A stretch of DNA of 45,207 nt from NCBI GenBank assembly GCA_903828255.1, contig CAIKLQ010000454.1, forward strand, positions 1 through 45,207, read 5' to 3'. The notes under the pieces are model-generated. The model ran no database searches and was not told where the DNA came from. It saw only the letters and a program-made list of their open reading frames with translations. The position numbers and the translations under genes were made by a program. Source of the stretch: an uncultured Verrucomicrobiota bacterium. Lineage in GTDB: Bacteria > Verrucomicrobiota > Verrucomicrobiia > Limisphaerales > JADLHS01. Positions 11,618-20,281 of the stretch are shown piece after piece. Numbering within the stretch: position 1 is the first letter of the stretch; each line of letters begins with the position of its first letter.

Positions 11618-14600
11618 TCAAGTAACGGCCTCTTCTTTACTACTCGTAACGCTCCTGCTGGAAAGCCTCGCGGCGCGGCCAGAATCCCGGCCGAGAACAA
11701 TGTGCTGGTTCGGCTGCAAGAAAGGGTCGGGGACTCCGCAACCTGTGGATGACGGCCGCGGTGCAGGCAGGGAATCGCGTTCAAGAGTCACCTCAATACG
11801 AGTCACGGTCCCATCGCGATTGAAAACTGAGCCGCTGGTGTCGGCGTCGAGACGCAGCTCTTCGCATTGCAATGGCGGGGAGTTCTGCCTGAAAACCTTC
11901 AGCGAGTTTTTCGCGGCAAGCTGGTACACGATTGGCAACTGACAGTAGGTGAAAGCGAGCGAATTGGCTTTCAGGCGCAGTTTTCGCGGGTGACCGGCGA
12001 CATCAAAGAATTCAAAATCAGTTGGCGACGGAATGAACTCCTCCGGTCTCAGGAGCAACGGGCGGAAATGGATTCGTCCGCCAGACACAAGAACCCCCAA
12101 CTCGCCCAAACGGCACAGAATGTCCTCCTTCACCTGTCCAGTTAGTCCCGGTTGGCGGGCCCCGGCGTGACCGGGCGTGTGCGAATACGGATCCATCGGA
12201 AATGCCCCGTATTCTTCGGGCGACTTGCTGTCGCCCAACCCGGCGCGAATGTCATAGTAGCAGGTTGCGAGTTGCGGGAGGACTGCCTTCGCTGCGCCGG
12301 TGTTGGCGGCGTGGAAGAAGGTTTCCTGAACCGCCAGCAGGAGCTTGGAAACCATGTGCCAGTAGATCGAACCCAGCCCTTCGTAGCCGAAAAACGTACC
12401 GGAGCGGCCGGTGAAGGATTCGTGGTCGAACAACTGCTCGAACAGGTCCAGCACGAGTGGGGCGTCGCGCTTAACCAGTTGCGCATAACCAGAGGCGGCA
12501 AGCTGATCCAGGATGCGGCGAAGGTCGCGGGCGTTCGTCACCGCGCCGTTGAAGTGGACCTGACCGGCCACGTCGGGCTCGACGAGTTGGCGGTTGCCGT
12601 CGGTCACGAGTTTCCGCAGGAGCGCGGAGCGGTTGAGTTGCTTCGCCGGGATATTATTCCGCTCGACGAAGCGGGGAAGTTCACGGTTGGGATAGAGCAG
12701 ATAGCTGTGTTGATCGGCACGGTACATCGCGCTGCGCTTAAGGGCGGTTAGCACTTCCAGCGATTCCTCGGCTGACAACAGGCCCGAACTAAGCACTGCG
12801 ACCTGGCCTTCCAGCATCTCGTAAAGGCGGCGGATGGTAATCGCGCCCGGCTGGTCCAGGCGAATCAGGTTGTAGGCGTGATAAAGCCCGTCAGCGCGAC
12901 GATTGGCGCGAATGCTCGCGTCGGTGGCGTCGCGCGCGGCGGCGAGGAAGCTCAGCAGTAAGGTGCGTTTGATCTTGCGCCGCTGGCCGGAAAATCCTTT
13001 CGCGTAAATCTGTGCGCGATAGCGGCTGGCGGCTTGGCCAAGTTCATCGGTGAGGCGCTTCCGGTCTTGGTCGCTCAGGCGCTTGCCGAGCAACGCGCAA
13101 TGGCGCGTGAGGGTGCGGTTCACGGCGGCGAGGTGGGTGGCCACTTCCTCAGAGACGCTGAAATCGGTTTCCGTCGTCGAGCCGAGCAGTTCACAGCAGA
13201 ACGTGAGCATCCGACGCAGATAATACACCGTGACCATGGACGCGCCGTTGCCGACGAGGGCATTGTTGGCGTCGTTCCATTCGGGTCGCTGGGTGTTCAA
13301 CCAAATGCCGGCTTCGGGAATGAAGTTGGATAGCTTCGCGAGCAGCGAGACCAGCAGTTTTTCAGTCAGATTGACGAGCCGCACGTTGCCGCCCGGGTCG
13401 CAAACCAGTTTGCCATCCGAGCCGGTGGCGCAAACGCGGCGGGCGACCGTTTCTTCGGTGGCGTGATCGAAGACGACGGTGTCTTTCGGGTTTTGGAGGA
13501 GCTCGGCGTAGGGCTGGATGCGATAAGGGACGTTGGCGTAGCAAAAAATTTCCCGCGTGAGGAATTCGCGCAACGTGGCCGGTTCGTGGCGCTCCAGAAT
13601 TTCCAGGAGCTTCAGCAGGTAAATGATTTGGTGATCGCCCCAGTAGCCGATGTAAGACCACGGATCGTGCGGGTCCACGACCTCCCAATCAATGCCGGCG
13701 CGCGTGATGCGGTAGGGATTGTAGCCATCGGCGGTGGAGGCGTTGACGAACTTGGCAATCATGCTGGCGACGTAGCCGGGGAACGAAACCGCGAGCGCCT
13801 CCCAGTTCTGGAAAATGTCGCGCCAGTTGCCCTCGTATCCCAGCAAGCGCGTGCCGTTAGGATTTCGCGTGGCGATGGAAAACCGATTCCAGGGCCGGCT
13901 CGGGTCACCGTGCCGGCGGCTGAAGGTGAGGGGCAAATACTCATGGCAGAGCCGTTCTAATTGCGGATCGTTCGTCGCGGCAGCGAGATTAATGAGACAA
14001 CCTGCGGAACAAACTGCTCGCGAACGGAGTGCTCCTCCCTCTCCCCTTCGGAAGGGGAGAGGGTAGGGTGAGGGGCTGTCCGACAATGCAGCAGCGGGCG
14101 GGCGTTTCCCCCTAACCCCGACCTTCTCCCCCTCGGCGGGGGAGAGGGAGTGGCCAAGTTGGCGAAAGAACTTGGCGTGGCGCGTGGCGACGTCGCGGTT
14201 CGCGTGGCGGATGAAAACCTGAACGTCCGCCGCTTCAACTTGGTAGCCGTCGTTGAAGATGCCGCCGCGCATGACGTTGAACAGCACGTTGCCGAAATGG
14301 CGGGCGTCGCCCAGCGGGCGCGCGGATTTTTGGAGGCCGTCGGCGCTGGCGACAATCCGCTCCAGTTCCACTGTGCCTAGCGCGATGTCGGATTCGATCT
14401 CCCGCCGCAGTTGCGTTGGGCGGCGGAGCAGTTGTTGAAGCTCGGCGACCTCCGATGGCCCACGCGCAACATCAGCGACGAGCAGCCAGTTCGCGGTTTG
14501 GCCCGGTCGGAGCGTGAGTTTCGTCTGGACGAAATAAGCTCCCCGCTCGGCGCGGACATCCGTTTCCTCGCGCACCGGCTGCCCGCGGCGGAAGTGGTCG

Positions 14601-15364
14601 AGTTGGACAGAGGAGAGAAGCTTCAGACTGGGTGCGGGGCCGATGGAAAACACCGTCGTGGTCTTGAGCGCTTCGGCAGGCTCGGGGCGATCTATCGGAA
14701 TGGAACTGAGCCGGAACAAACCCAAGCCCGTTTCCGACAGCAGCTCATTGCGTTTGTAAGCGTCGAGCAGCGTACTTTTGTCGAGCTGGAACTGGCTGCC
14801 CACGCCGCAGGGCATGAGGTTTTGAATCCCATCGAGCAACGTGACACTGGCGGGGGCGGGGCCGGAATTCGCCAACCACGCTTTGCGCACGAAACCGAAA
14901 CGCTCGCTGTTGAACCAGCCGTAGCGGAAGGTCAGCCCGAGATCGTCATTGATTTCCTCGAAGACGAGTTTGTTGCCAAAAAAGTTCTTGTAGAGGTTGC
15001 GCCGGATCCGATGGACGCCAGGATAACGATTCGAAAATGGCTCCCAGAGTTGGTCGCGTCCCTGCTGGCGGACGATGAGCACGGTCTTGCTGCCGGTAAT
15101 TTCCGCCGAGTCGTGAATCTTGTCGTCGGTGTAATAGGGGAACAACGCGAGGTCGGGATTGCGGCGGCCCGCCGTGAGCGCGCCGGTGCTGGAGATGAAC
15201 ATCCAGTGGTCGCCACCGCTGACAATACTCATGAAGAACGGTCGCAGGCGATCGTAGTTGGCGATTTGGTAAAACGCTTCGCCTTCGAGAGTTACCTGTT
15301 GGCCCGCTACCGGAACGGCGGAGGCGTAGAGCGGGTTCTTGCCAAGATACAGATTGGTTTTCAT
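11618..15364 (-). CDS. Large GH94/GH36-like (glycoside phosphorylase-type) protein
   Basis: 1248 aa; AFYQIANYDRLRPFFMSIVSGGDHWMFISSTGALTAGRRNPDLALFPYYTDDKI, GYEGNWRDIFQNWEAL, PEWNDANNALVGNGASMVTVYYLRRML; no signal peptide. Family assignment by motif resemblance only. Confidence 0.65.
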   Translation of the reverse strand: MKTNLYLGKNPLYASAVPVAGQQVTLEGEAFYQIANYDRLRPFFMSIVSGGDHWMFISSTGALTAGRRNPDLALFPYYTDDKIHDSAEITGSKTVLIVRQQGRDQLWEPFSNRYPGVHRIRRNLYKNFFGNKLVFEEINDDLGLTFRYGWFNSERFGFVRKAWLANSGPAPASVTLLDGIQNLMPCGVGSQFQLDKSTLLDAYKRNELLSETGLGLFRLSSIPIDRPEPAEALKTTTVFSIGPAPSLKLLSSVQLDHFRRGQPVREETDVRAERGAYFVQTKLTLRPGQTANWLLVADVARGPSEVAELQQLLRRPTQLRREIESDIALGTVELERIVASADGLQKSARPLGDARHFGNVLFNVMRGGIFNDGYQVEAADVQVFIRHANRDVATRHAKFFRQLGHSLSPAEGEKVGVRGKRPPAAALSDSPSPYPLPFRRGEGGALRSRAVCSAGCLINLAAATNDPQLERLCHEYLPLTFSRRHGDPSRPWNRFSIATRNPNGTRLLGYEGNWRDIFQNWEALAVSFPGYVASMIAKFVNASTADGYNPYRITRAGIDWEVVDPHDPWSYIGYWGDHQIIYLLKLLEILERHEPATLREFLTREIFCYANVPYRIQPYAELLQNPKDTVVFDHATEETVARRVCATGSDGKLVCDPGGNVRLVNLTEKLLVSLLAKLSNFIPEAGIWLNTQRPEWNDANNALVGNGASMVTVYYLRRMLTFCCELLGSTTETDFSVSEEVATHLAAVNRTLTRHCALLGKRLSDQDRKRLTDELGQAASRYRAQIYAKGFSGQRRKIKRTLLLSFLAAARDATDASIRANRRADGLYHAYNLIRLDQPGAITIRRLYEMLEGQVAVLSSGLLSAEESLEVLTALKRSAMYRADQHSYLLYPNRELPRFVERNNIPAKQLNRSALLRKLVTDGNRQLVEPDVAGQVHFNGAVTNARDLRRILDQLAASGYAQLVKRDAPLVLDLFEQLFDHESFTGRSGTFFGYEGLGSIYWHMVSKLLLAVQETFFHAANTGAAKAVLPQLATCYYDIRAGLGDSKSPEEYGAFPMDPYSHTPGHAGARQPGLTGQVKEDILCRLGELGVLVSGGRIHFRPLLLRPEEFIPSPTDFEFFDVAGHPRKLRLKANSLAFTYCQLPIVYQLAAKNSLKVFRQNSPPLQCEELRLDADTSGSVFNRDGTVTRIEVTLERDSLPAPRPSSTGCGVPDPFLQPNQHIVLGRDSGRAARLSSRSVTSSKEEAVT
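14031..14150. repeat. Two-hairpin repeat element inside the GH94-like gene (copy 1)
   Basis: 12-bp perfect stem CCCTCTCCCCTT (14037-14048)/AAGGGGAGAGGG (14052-14063); second stem TCTCCCCC (14125-14132)/GGGGGAGA (14138-14145). Confidence 0.9.
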
Positions 15365-15391
15365 AGCGGAGGAATGAAGTTAGCCCGGATG

Positions 15392-15506
15392 TTTCACACT
15401 CCGCACGAAATCGCGACCGAGTGGAGCGCCGGTCTGGGGCCGGCTTTGGGCGTTGCGAGCGCGCAAAGCCGGTCACAGACCGGCGCTCCGCCCGATGAGT
15501 GTGAAA
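15392..15506. repeat. Long compound inverted repeat
   Basis: TTTCACACT (15392-15400)/AGTGTGAAA (15498-15506); GGAGCGCCGGTCTG (15423-15436)/CAGACCGGCGCTCC (15476-15489); CCGGCTTTG (15440-15448)/CAAAGCCGG (15464-15472). Confidence 0.9.
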
Positions 15507-15568
15507 TAGAGCGCATTGGTCAAATCGTTTGGGCCGGTTCTTCTTTCATCGGGTGCCGTGCTTGAATT

Positions 15569-15644
15569 CGCCAACGGATGAAAAGTGCCAGCGGGCAGGA
15601 AAGGGGTTTCCGAAAAATCCGTTGGCACTTTTCATCCGTTGGCG
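15569..15644. repeat. 22-bp perfect inverted repeat
   Basis: CGCCAACGGATGAAAAGTGCCA (15569-15590)/TGGCACTTTTCATCCGTTGGCG (15623-15644), 32-nt loop. Confidence 0.95.
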
Positions 15645-15674
15645 GGGCGCAACTGGGAACTCGCGGCGCGGCGT

Positions 15675-17033
15675 TCAGTTCTTGATATTCGGCGCCGCCG
15701 CCTGAGCGGCAGCTTCGACGTAGAACGGGATGTTCACATGCGCCGCGCCGCCTTTGCCGTCGAAAACGTAGGCGAACAAACGATACGCGCCGGGTTTCGC
15801 CGGAGCGGTCAGGGTGATTTCAGGTTTGTTCGGACTGGGGATCAGGCCCGCCAAACTTTGCGGCTTTGATTCCAGATCGCCGCCGTCTTTCAAGTCGCGG
15901 CTCTCTTCCAGAATTTCCCACGCGTAGGTCAGCGGGTCGCCGTCCTCATCGCGGGCGGTGATTTTGGCGGTGGCGGCTTGGCCGGGTTTCAGGCGGATGT
16001 TCTCGGGCGCGGTCTTGCCAGCCAGCCAGGCTCCGTCGAGGCGCGGGCTGCGGTTCGTCGGCCATTTGCCGTTCCACAAGTAGTGCATCACGTCCACCGT
16101 GGCGGTTTCTTCGCCAGATTCCAGGAACATGCCGTACCAGGTCGGCGTGCGTTCCTGTTTTTGACCCCACAGAAAAACGAACGAGCCGAGGCATTGCGTT
16201 TGATCGGGGCGAATGACCGCTTCGAAGCGCTTCTGGTAGAATTCCGCTTTCGTGGTGCTGTCGTTTTCAATGGGCGCGCCCCACTCGGTTTTGCCCACCT
16301 CCCAATGCCCGGTCGCGCCCCATTCGGTGACGAGGTAGGGGCGATCCCAGCCGGATTCCTTGAGGTAACGCGGCAGATTCATGATGTCCGCATACGACTG
16401 GATGCCGATCAGGTCGAGATCGGGCGCGCGGGTCTTGATGTCGTTCACCAGGTCTTTCCCGATGCCGGCCAACGCGGTCATCGTCAGATGGTTGGGGTCC
16501 ACCTGATGGATCATTTTGGAGATTTCGTTGACGGCATCCCAGACTTTCGGGTTGGTGGCGCGCAGGTTCAGCTCGTTGCCGATGATCCAAGAGATCAACG
16601 CCGGATGGTCTTTGTATTTCAACACCTCGGCTTTGACTTCCGCAAACTGGCGCGCGACGTCGGCGGGGTTGTTGTAATCAAACCCGTGCCGCTCGCGGGC
16701 GATCTCCAAACCCATCGCGACGTAAAGCCCGTTGGTCAACGCGCGATCCAAGACTTGTTGGCCGGTGGCCTGGCCGTTCTCGGTGCGCCAGGTGCGAAAG
16801 GTGTTGCCGCCATGCGCGGCCAATTTTTCGGGACTGCCGAATTCGAGGCCGGCGCCTTTGACGTAGAAGGGCTGGCTGTTGACGTAGAGTTGGAATTTTT
16901 CCGCTGTGTGTTTGATCGCGACTTTGGTTGGGCCGGCCGGTTTTCCGCGATTGACTGAGGGCGGGGTGTCGCTGCTGCAAGAGGTCAGGAGCGCAACAGC
17001 GGACAAAGCCATGAGCAGGGGGGCAATACTCAT
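15675..17033 (-). CDS. Secreted lipoprotein glycoside hydrolase, GH2-type TIM barrel
   Basis: Start at M(SIAPLLMALSAVALLTSC) with lipobox LTSC; WIIGNELNL and YLVTEWGATGHWE motifs fit acid/base and nucleophile Glu. The provided ORF extends to 17261 but that extension is repeat DNA. Confidence 0.75.
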   Translation of the reverse strand: MSIAPLLMALSAVALLTSCSSDTPPSVNRGKPAGPTKVAIKHTAEKFQLYVNSQPFYVKGAGLEFGSPEKLAAHGGNTFRTWRTENGQATGQQVLDRALTNGLYVAMGLEIARERHGFDYNNPADVARQFAEVKAEVLKYKDHPALISWIIGNELNLRATNPKVWDAVNEISKMIHQVDPNHLTMTALAGIGKDLVNDIKTRAPDLDLIGIQSYADIMNLPRYLKESGWDRPYLVTEWGATGHWEVGKTEWGAPIENDSTTKAEFYQKRFEAVIRPDQTQCLGSFVFLWGQKQERTPTWYGMFLESGEETATVDVMHYLWNGKWPTNRSPRLDGAWLAGKTAPENIRLKPGQAATAKITARDEDGDPLTYAWEILEESRDLKDGGDLESKPQSLAGLIPSPNKPEITLTAPAKPGAYRLFAYVFDGKGGAAHVNIPFYVEAAAQAAAPNIKN

Positions 17034-17067
17034 CAAACGACAGGAGGCATTACCAGCGCGCGAAGTG

Positions 17068-17187
17068 GTTCTCCCTCTCCCCTTCGGAAGGGGAGAGGGC
17101 AGGGTCAGGGGTTGCGTGGAAGCAATCGGACGGGTCCCGGTTTCCCCCTCACCCCGACCCTCTCCCCCTCGGCGGGGGCGAGGGAGA
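17068..17187. repeat. Two-hairpin repeat element (copy 2)
   Basis: CCCTCTCCCCTT (17073-17084)/AAGGGGAGAGGG (17088-17099), then tttccccctcaccccgaccctctccccctcggcggggg as in the 14031 copy. Confidence 0.9.
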
Positions 17188-17271
17188 ATTGCGCGCACGA
17201 TTCTTGGCTCTGTCGTCCATCTCACGGACTCCGCAGTGTCGAGTTTTAGGTTTTGTTTCATGGGAAAGTTC

Positions 17272-18813
17272 CTATTTGCGGACGAGGATGCCTTCGAGTT
17301 CTTCTAGCGTTTTGCCCTTGGTTTCGGGAATCCAGATCAGGACAAAGGCCAGCGCGGCCACTGCCATGAGGCCGTAGCCGAGAAACGTGCCGGCGGTGCC
17401 AAAGGTGGTCAACTCCCACGGAAAGATCATGGTGACCGTGGCGCTGATGACCGAGTTCCAGAATCCCACGAGCGAAATCGCCGCGCCGCGGTACTGGTTG
17501 GGGAAGATTTCCGAGAGCAGCACCCACATTACCGGGCCGAGCGAAATCGCAAACGAGGCGACAAAGCCGATGATGGCATACAGCACGAGCGAAGCGCGGA
17601 TGTTCAGCCCGGCGGTGACCAGCGAATCCTGGTGAGGTTTGATGCGCTCGGCCCCAAACCGCTTTTCCAAATCGGCGACGTATTCCTTGTCGGTGGTGAA
17701 AACTTTTTTCTCGGAAGCTTTCAGTTCGCCGATCAAATCCGCGGGCACTTTGCCCGTTTCCAGGATGGCGTAGGACTTTTCCGTGATCTGGTAAGTGGAA
17801 TCGTGAAAAGCCCAGGCACACGTCAACAGCGAAACCGCCATGCCGGCCGCTCCGATGACCAGTAGCGGTTTGCGGCCCAGACGGTCCACCCACCGGATCG
17901 CCACGAACGTCATGCCGAGATTCACGAGGCCGACGAGCACGGCTTGCTTGAACGCCGCGTTCACGCCCCCGCCGGCATGCACAAAGATCGTGGGGAGATA
18001 ATAGAAAATGGCGTTGATGCCGGTGATTTGTTGGAAGAAGGCGATGGCCAGCGCGATGAACATGATGAAGCGCATCCGCCGTCCCAGCAGACCGCCCAGG
18101 CCGACCCCGGTGGTTTTTTGAGCGAAGCTTTGTTGGATGTTGCGCAATTCTTCCTCAGCCTGCTCCGGTCCGCAGGCTTTGGTCAGGATTTCCCGAGCTG
18201 GTCCGGTCTGTCCTTTACCGAAGAGCCAGCGGGGACTTTCCGGCACGGCAAAAAGCAGAAAGAAATACAGCGCGGCGGGGATGGCTTCGACGCCCAGCAT
18301 CCAGCGCCAGTTGTTGTCGCCGATTTCGAGCAGGAAGTAGTTGGAGAAAAATGACGCCGAAATGCCGATGACGATCATGAGTTGGTTGAACGAGACCAGG
18401 CTGCCGCGCTGTTTGGAGGGCGAAATTTCCGCGATGTAAACCGGCGCGATGAGAATGGACCCGCCCACCGCCACGCCCGCAATGATCCGGGAAATCACGA
18501 ACACCGTGAAGTTGGTGGCGGTCGCCGAGAGTAGCGCCGAACCGGCGAACAAGAGCGCGGTGATAAAGAGCACTTTCTTCCGTCCGAAACGGTCGCTCAG
18601 CAGCCCGGCTACCGCATTCCCGCCCAACGCGCCCCACCCGAGGCAACTCACGGCCCAGCCGAGTTTCAAGTCGCCACTGACGCCGCTTAGATCAAAGTAC
18701 TTTTTGATGAACGGCACGGTTCCCGAAATAACCGTGGCGTCAAATCCCAGGAGAAAGCCTCCGATCGCGACGATCAGGGCCACGGAGATCATGTATTTTT
18801 TGCTGTGGGGCAT
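17272..18813 (-). CDS. Sugar-porter family MFS transporter
   Basis: GGFLLGFDATVISGTVPFIKKYF, DRFGRKKVLF, RIIAGVAVGGSILIAPVYIAEISPSKQRGSLVSFNQLMIVIG, PESPRWLF, FQQITGINAIFYYLPTIF, WIPETKGKTLEELE. Confidence 0.93.
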   Translation of the reverse strand: MPHSKKYMISVALIVAIGGFLLGFDATVISGTVPFIKKYFDLSGVSGDLKLGWAVSCLGWGALGGNAVAGLLSDRFGRKKVLFITALLFAGSALLSATATNFTVFVISRIIAGVAVGGSILIAPVYIAEISPSKQRGSLVSFNQLMIVIGISASFFSNYFLLEIGDNNWRWMLGVEAIPAALYFFLLFAVPESPRWLFGKGQTGPAREILTKACGPEQAEEELRNIQQSFAQKTTGVGLGGLLGRRMRFIMFIALAIAFFQQITGINAIFYYLPTIFVHAGGGVNAAFKQAVLVGLVNLGMTFVAIRWVDRLGRKPLLVIGAAGMAVSLLTCAWAFHDSTYQITEKSYAILETGKVPADLIGELKASEKKVFTTDKEYVADLEKRFGAERIKPHQDSLVTAGLNIRASLVLYAIIGFVASFAISLGPVMWVLLSEIFPNQYRGAAISLVGFWNSVISATVTMIFPWELTTFGTAGTFLGYGLMAVAALAFVLIWIPETKGKTLEELEGILVRK

Positions 18814-18922
18814 AGTTTGATTTTGGTTATTGCGCGGGGATATTGAAAGCCGCCAGGAAACGCAACCCGGGGGACTGTCGGTGGGTGGAAATATGGCAGA
18901 TACGTTTATACAACACGCGCGG

Positions 18923-18952
18923 TGTAATAAAAAACATTACAGCCGATGTCAA
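18923..18952 (-). promoter_or_regulatory. Candidate regulated promoter for MFS cluster with palindromic operator TGTAAT-N7-ATTACA
   Basis: On minus strand TTGACA (18952-18947), 17-nt spacer, TATTAC (18929-18924); operator TGTAAT (18923-18928)-aaaaaac-ATTACA (18936-18941). Confidence 0.55.
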
Positions 18953-19019
18953 ATCTTATTGGGGAATAAATTGCCCGCCGAAACTGGAAACTATCGCGAC
19001 CGGAACCGGCGCTCGAACT

Positions 19020-19088
19020 CCGTAGCCGCGGACTTGAGTCCGCGCAAATCAGATGAAAGTCAGCGCAGACTCACGTCCGCGGCTACGG
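19020..19088. repeat. Inverted repeat element
   Basis: CCGTAGCCGCGGAC (19020-19033)/GTCCGCGGCTACGG (19075-19088), with inner partial pairing GAGTCCGCGC/GCGCAGACTC. Confidence 0.85.
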
Positions 19089-19111
19089 TTCTAGCAGAAG
19101 CGCAGGGTTTG

Positions 19112-20017
19112 TTAGAACCTGCGAATCGTCATGTGAGACGTCATCCAGTCGGCATCCTTTTTCCCATTGGGTGGGTCGGAACTGAATGGGTAACCCGGAA
19201 ATCCGCCCGTCAATACTACTGGCAGAATGGTGACTTTGCTTTTCCATTTGTGGATTTCGGAATGGCCATCCGCGAACGAGAAGCCCGCGGCGCCACAGTG
19301 ATACGAAGCCGGTAAATCACCCCACTGGGTAAAAGTCGCTGGATCGCCATTGTTCAGGAAATAGCCGTCGTTGAGGCTGTCGGAATGCTCATCCAACATC
19401 ACAAAATAGTTCACCGGATTGGGGGTCGTGGTCAGTTTCAAGAACTGCCGGTAGGCCGGGAAGAAATTGTTTCCCTCGCTGGTCCAAGTGGGGTTATAGG
19501 GGCCAAAGTAAGCATTCATGGCACACGAACGAACGCGCGCCGTCCAACCGAGCGCCCGTTGGGGAGCACTCAGGTAGTTGTCGGCGGGACACTTGAAGAT
19601 CCCGACATTACCAGCGTAATACGAGTTCAGCGGGCCGGCTTTAAGAATGTTCACATTGGTGATGTCTTGAGCGGTGGTCCAATACATGTTGTTGTTCACC
19701 CAGTTGCGATACGTTTTGGCGGCGATCTCGGAGGAAGTCTCGAGTTGGCCGAAGTTGTTGACCACGCGATCTGCATTGTCGTTGGCGTACTGAAGCCAGC
19801 CGAGCAAGAGTTGCTTCGAGTTGCTCATGCACAAGATTCCCTGCGCCCGGCATTTGGCCCGGGCCAGAGCTGGCAACAACATAGCCGCCAGGATCGCGAT
19901 GATGGCGATCACCACCAAGAGTTCAATCAGCGTGAACGCCCGCCGGACGGGCGGCTGGGACTGACCGCGCGAAGAATTTGGGACGCGGTGAGAACGAAAA
20001 GGTCTTTTCATAGGCAT
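19112..20017 (-). CDS. Prepilin-type (type II pseudopilin-like) protein with H-X9-DG C-terminal motif
   Basis: [31 protein letters not shown] and [21 protein letters not shown]; start at MPMKRPF (20017) or MKRPF (20011), downstream of the ORF-track start 20197. Confidence 0.85.
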   Translation of the reverse strand: MPMKRPFRSHRVPNSSRGQSQPPVRRAFTLIELLVVIAIIAILAAMLLPALARAKCRAQGILCMSNSKQLLLGWLQYANDNADRVVNNFGQLETSSEIAAKTYRNWVNNNMYWTTAQDITNVNILKAGPLNSYYAGNVGIFKCPADNYLSAPQRALGWTARVRSCAMNAYFGPYNPTWTSEGNNFFPAYRQFLKLTTTPNPVNYFVMLDEHSDSLNDGYFLNNGDPATFTQWGDLPASYHCGAAGFSFADGHSEIHKWKSKVTILPVVLTGGFPGYPFSSDPPNGKKDADWMTSHMTIRRF

Positions 20018-20281
20018 ATTAGGTTGAGCCGTTGTAAGAGAGTTACACGCAGGGCGCACAAAGGGAAAGAGGTTTTTACTGCGCATTTGACATTTTGTAG
20101 TCTTTTCAGTTATCCATTCGCGCCAGTCGCGCCAGTTATCCGAAAATAGCGATGTCCCATGCACTTGGTCCTGAGCAGAAATTCCTGTTGGCGGCATTGG
20201 TATCGGTTCGTCAATTTGACCCGTGCCGCGCTGTGCCCAGTCGCTTTGACAGTACTTGGCGAACAGCGGGTCATTATTTCC

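Noticed and set aside
14411-15565. 384-aa plus-strand ORF
   Set aside because: Antisense to the GH94-like gene and its C-terminus is translated inverted repeat.
20030-20055. TGTAAGAGAGTTACA palindrome upstream of the prepilin-like gene as a third operator
   Set aside because: Spacer between TGTAA and TTACA is 5 nt rather than the 9 nt seen in the two matching sites, so not counted as the same site.
20082-20160. TTGACA-N17-TTATCC promoter for the SUMF1-like gene
   Set aside because: The -10 match is poor and the region contains a small direct repeat (CGCGCCAGT...CAGTTATCC); too weak to list.
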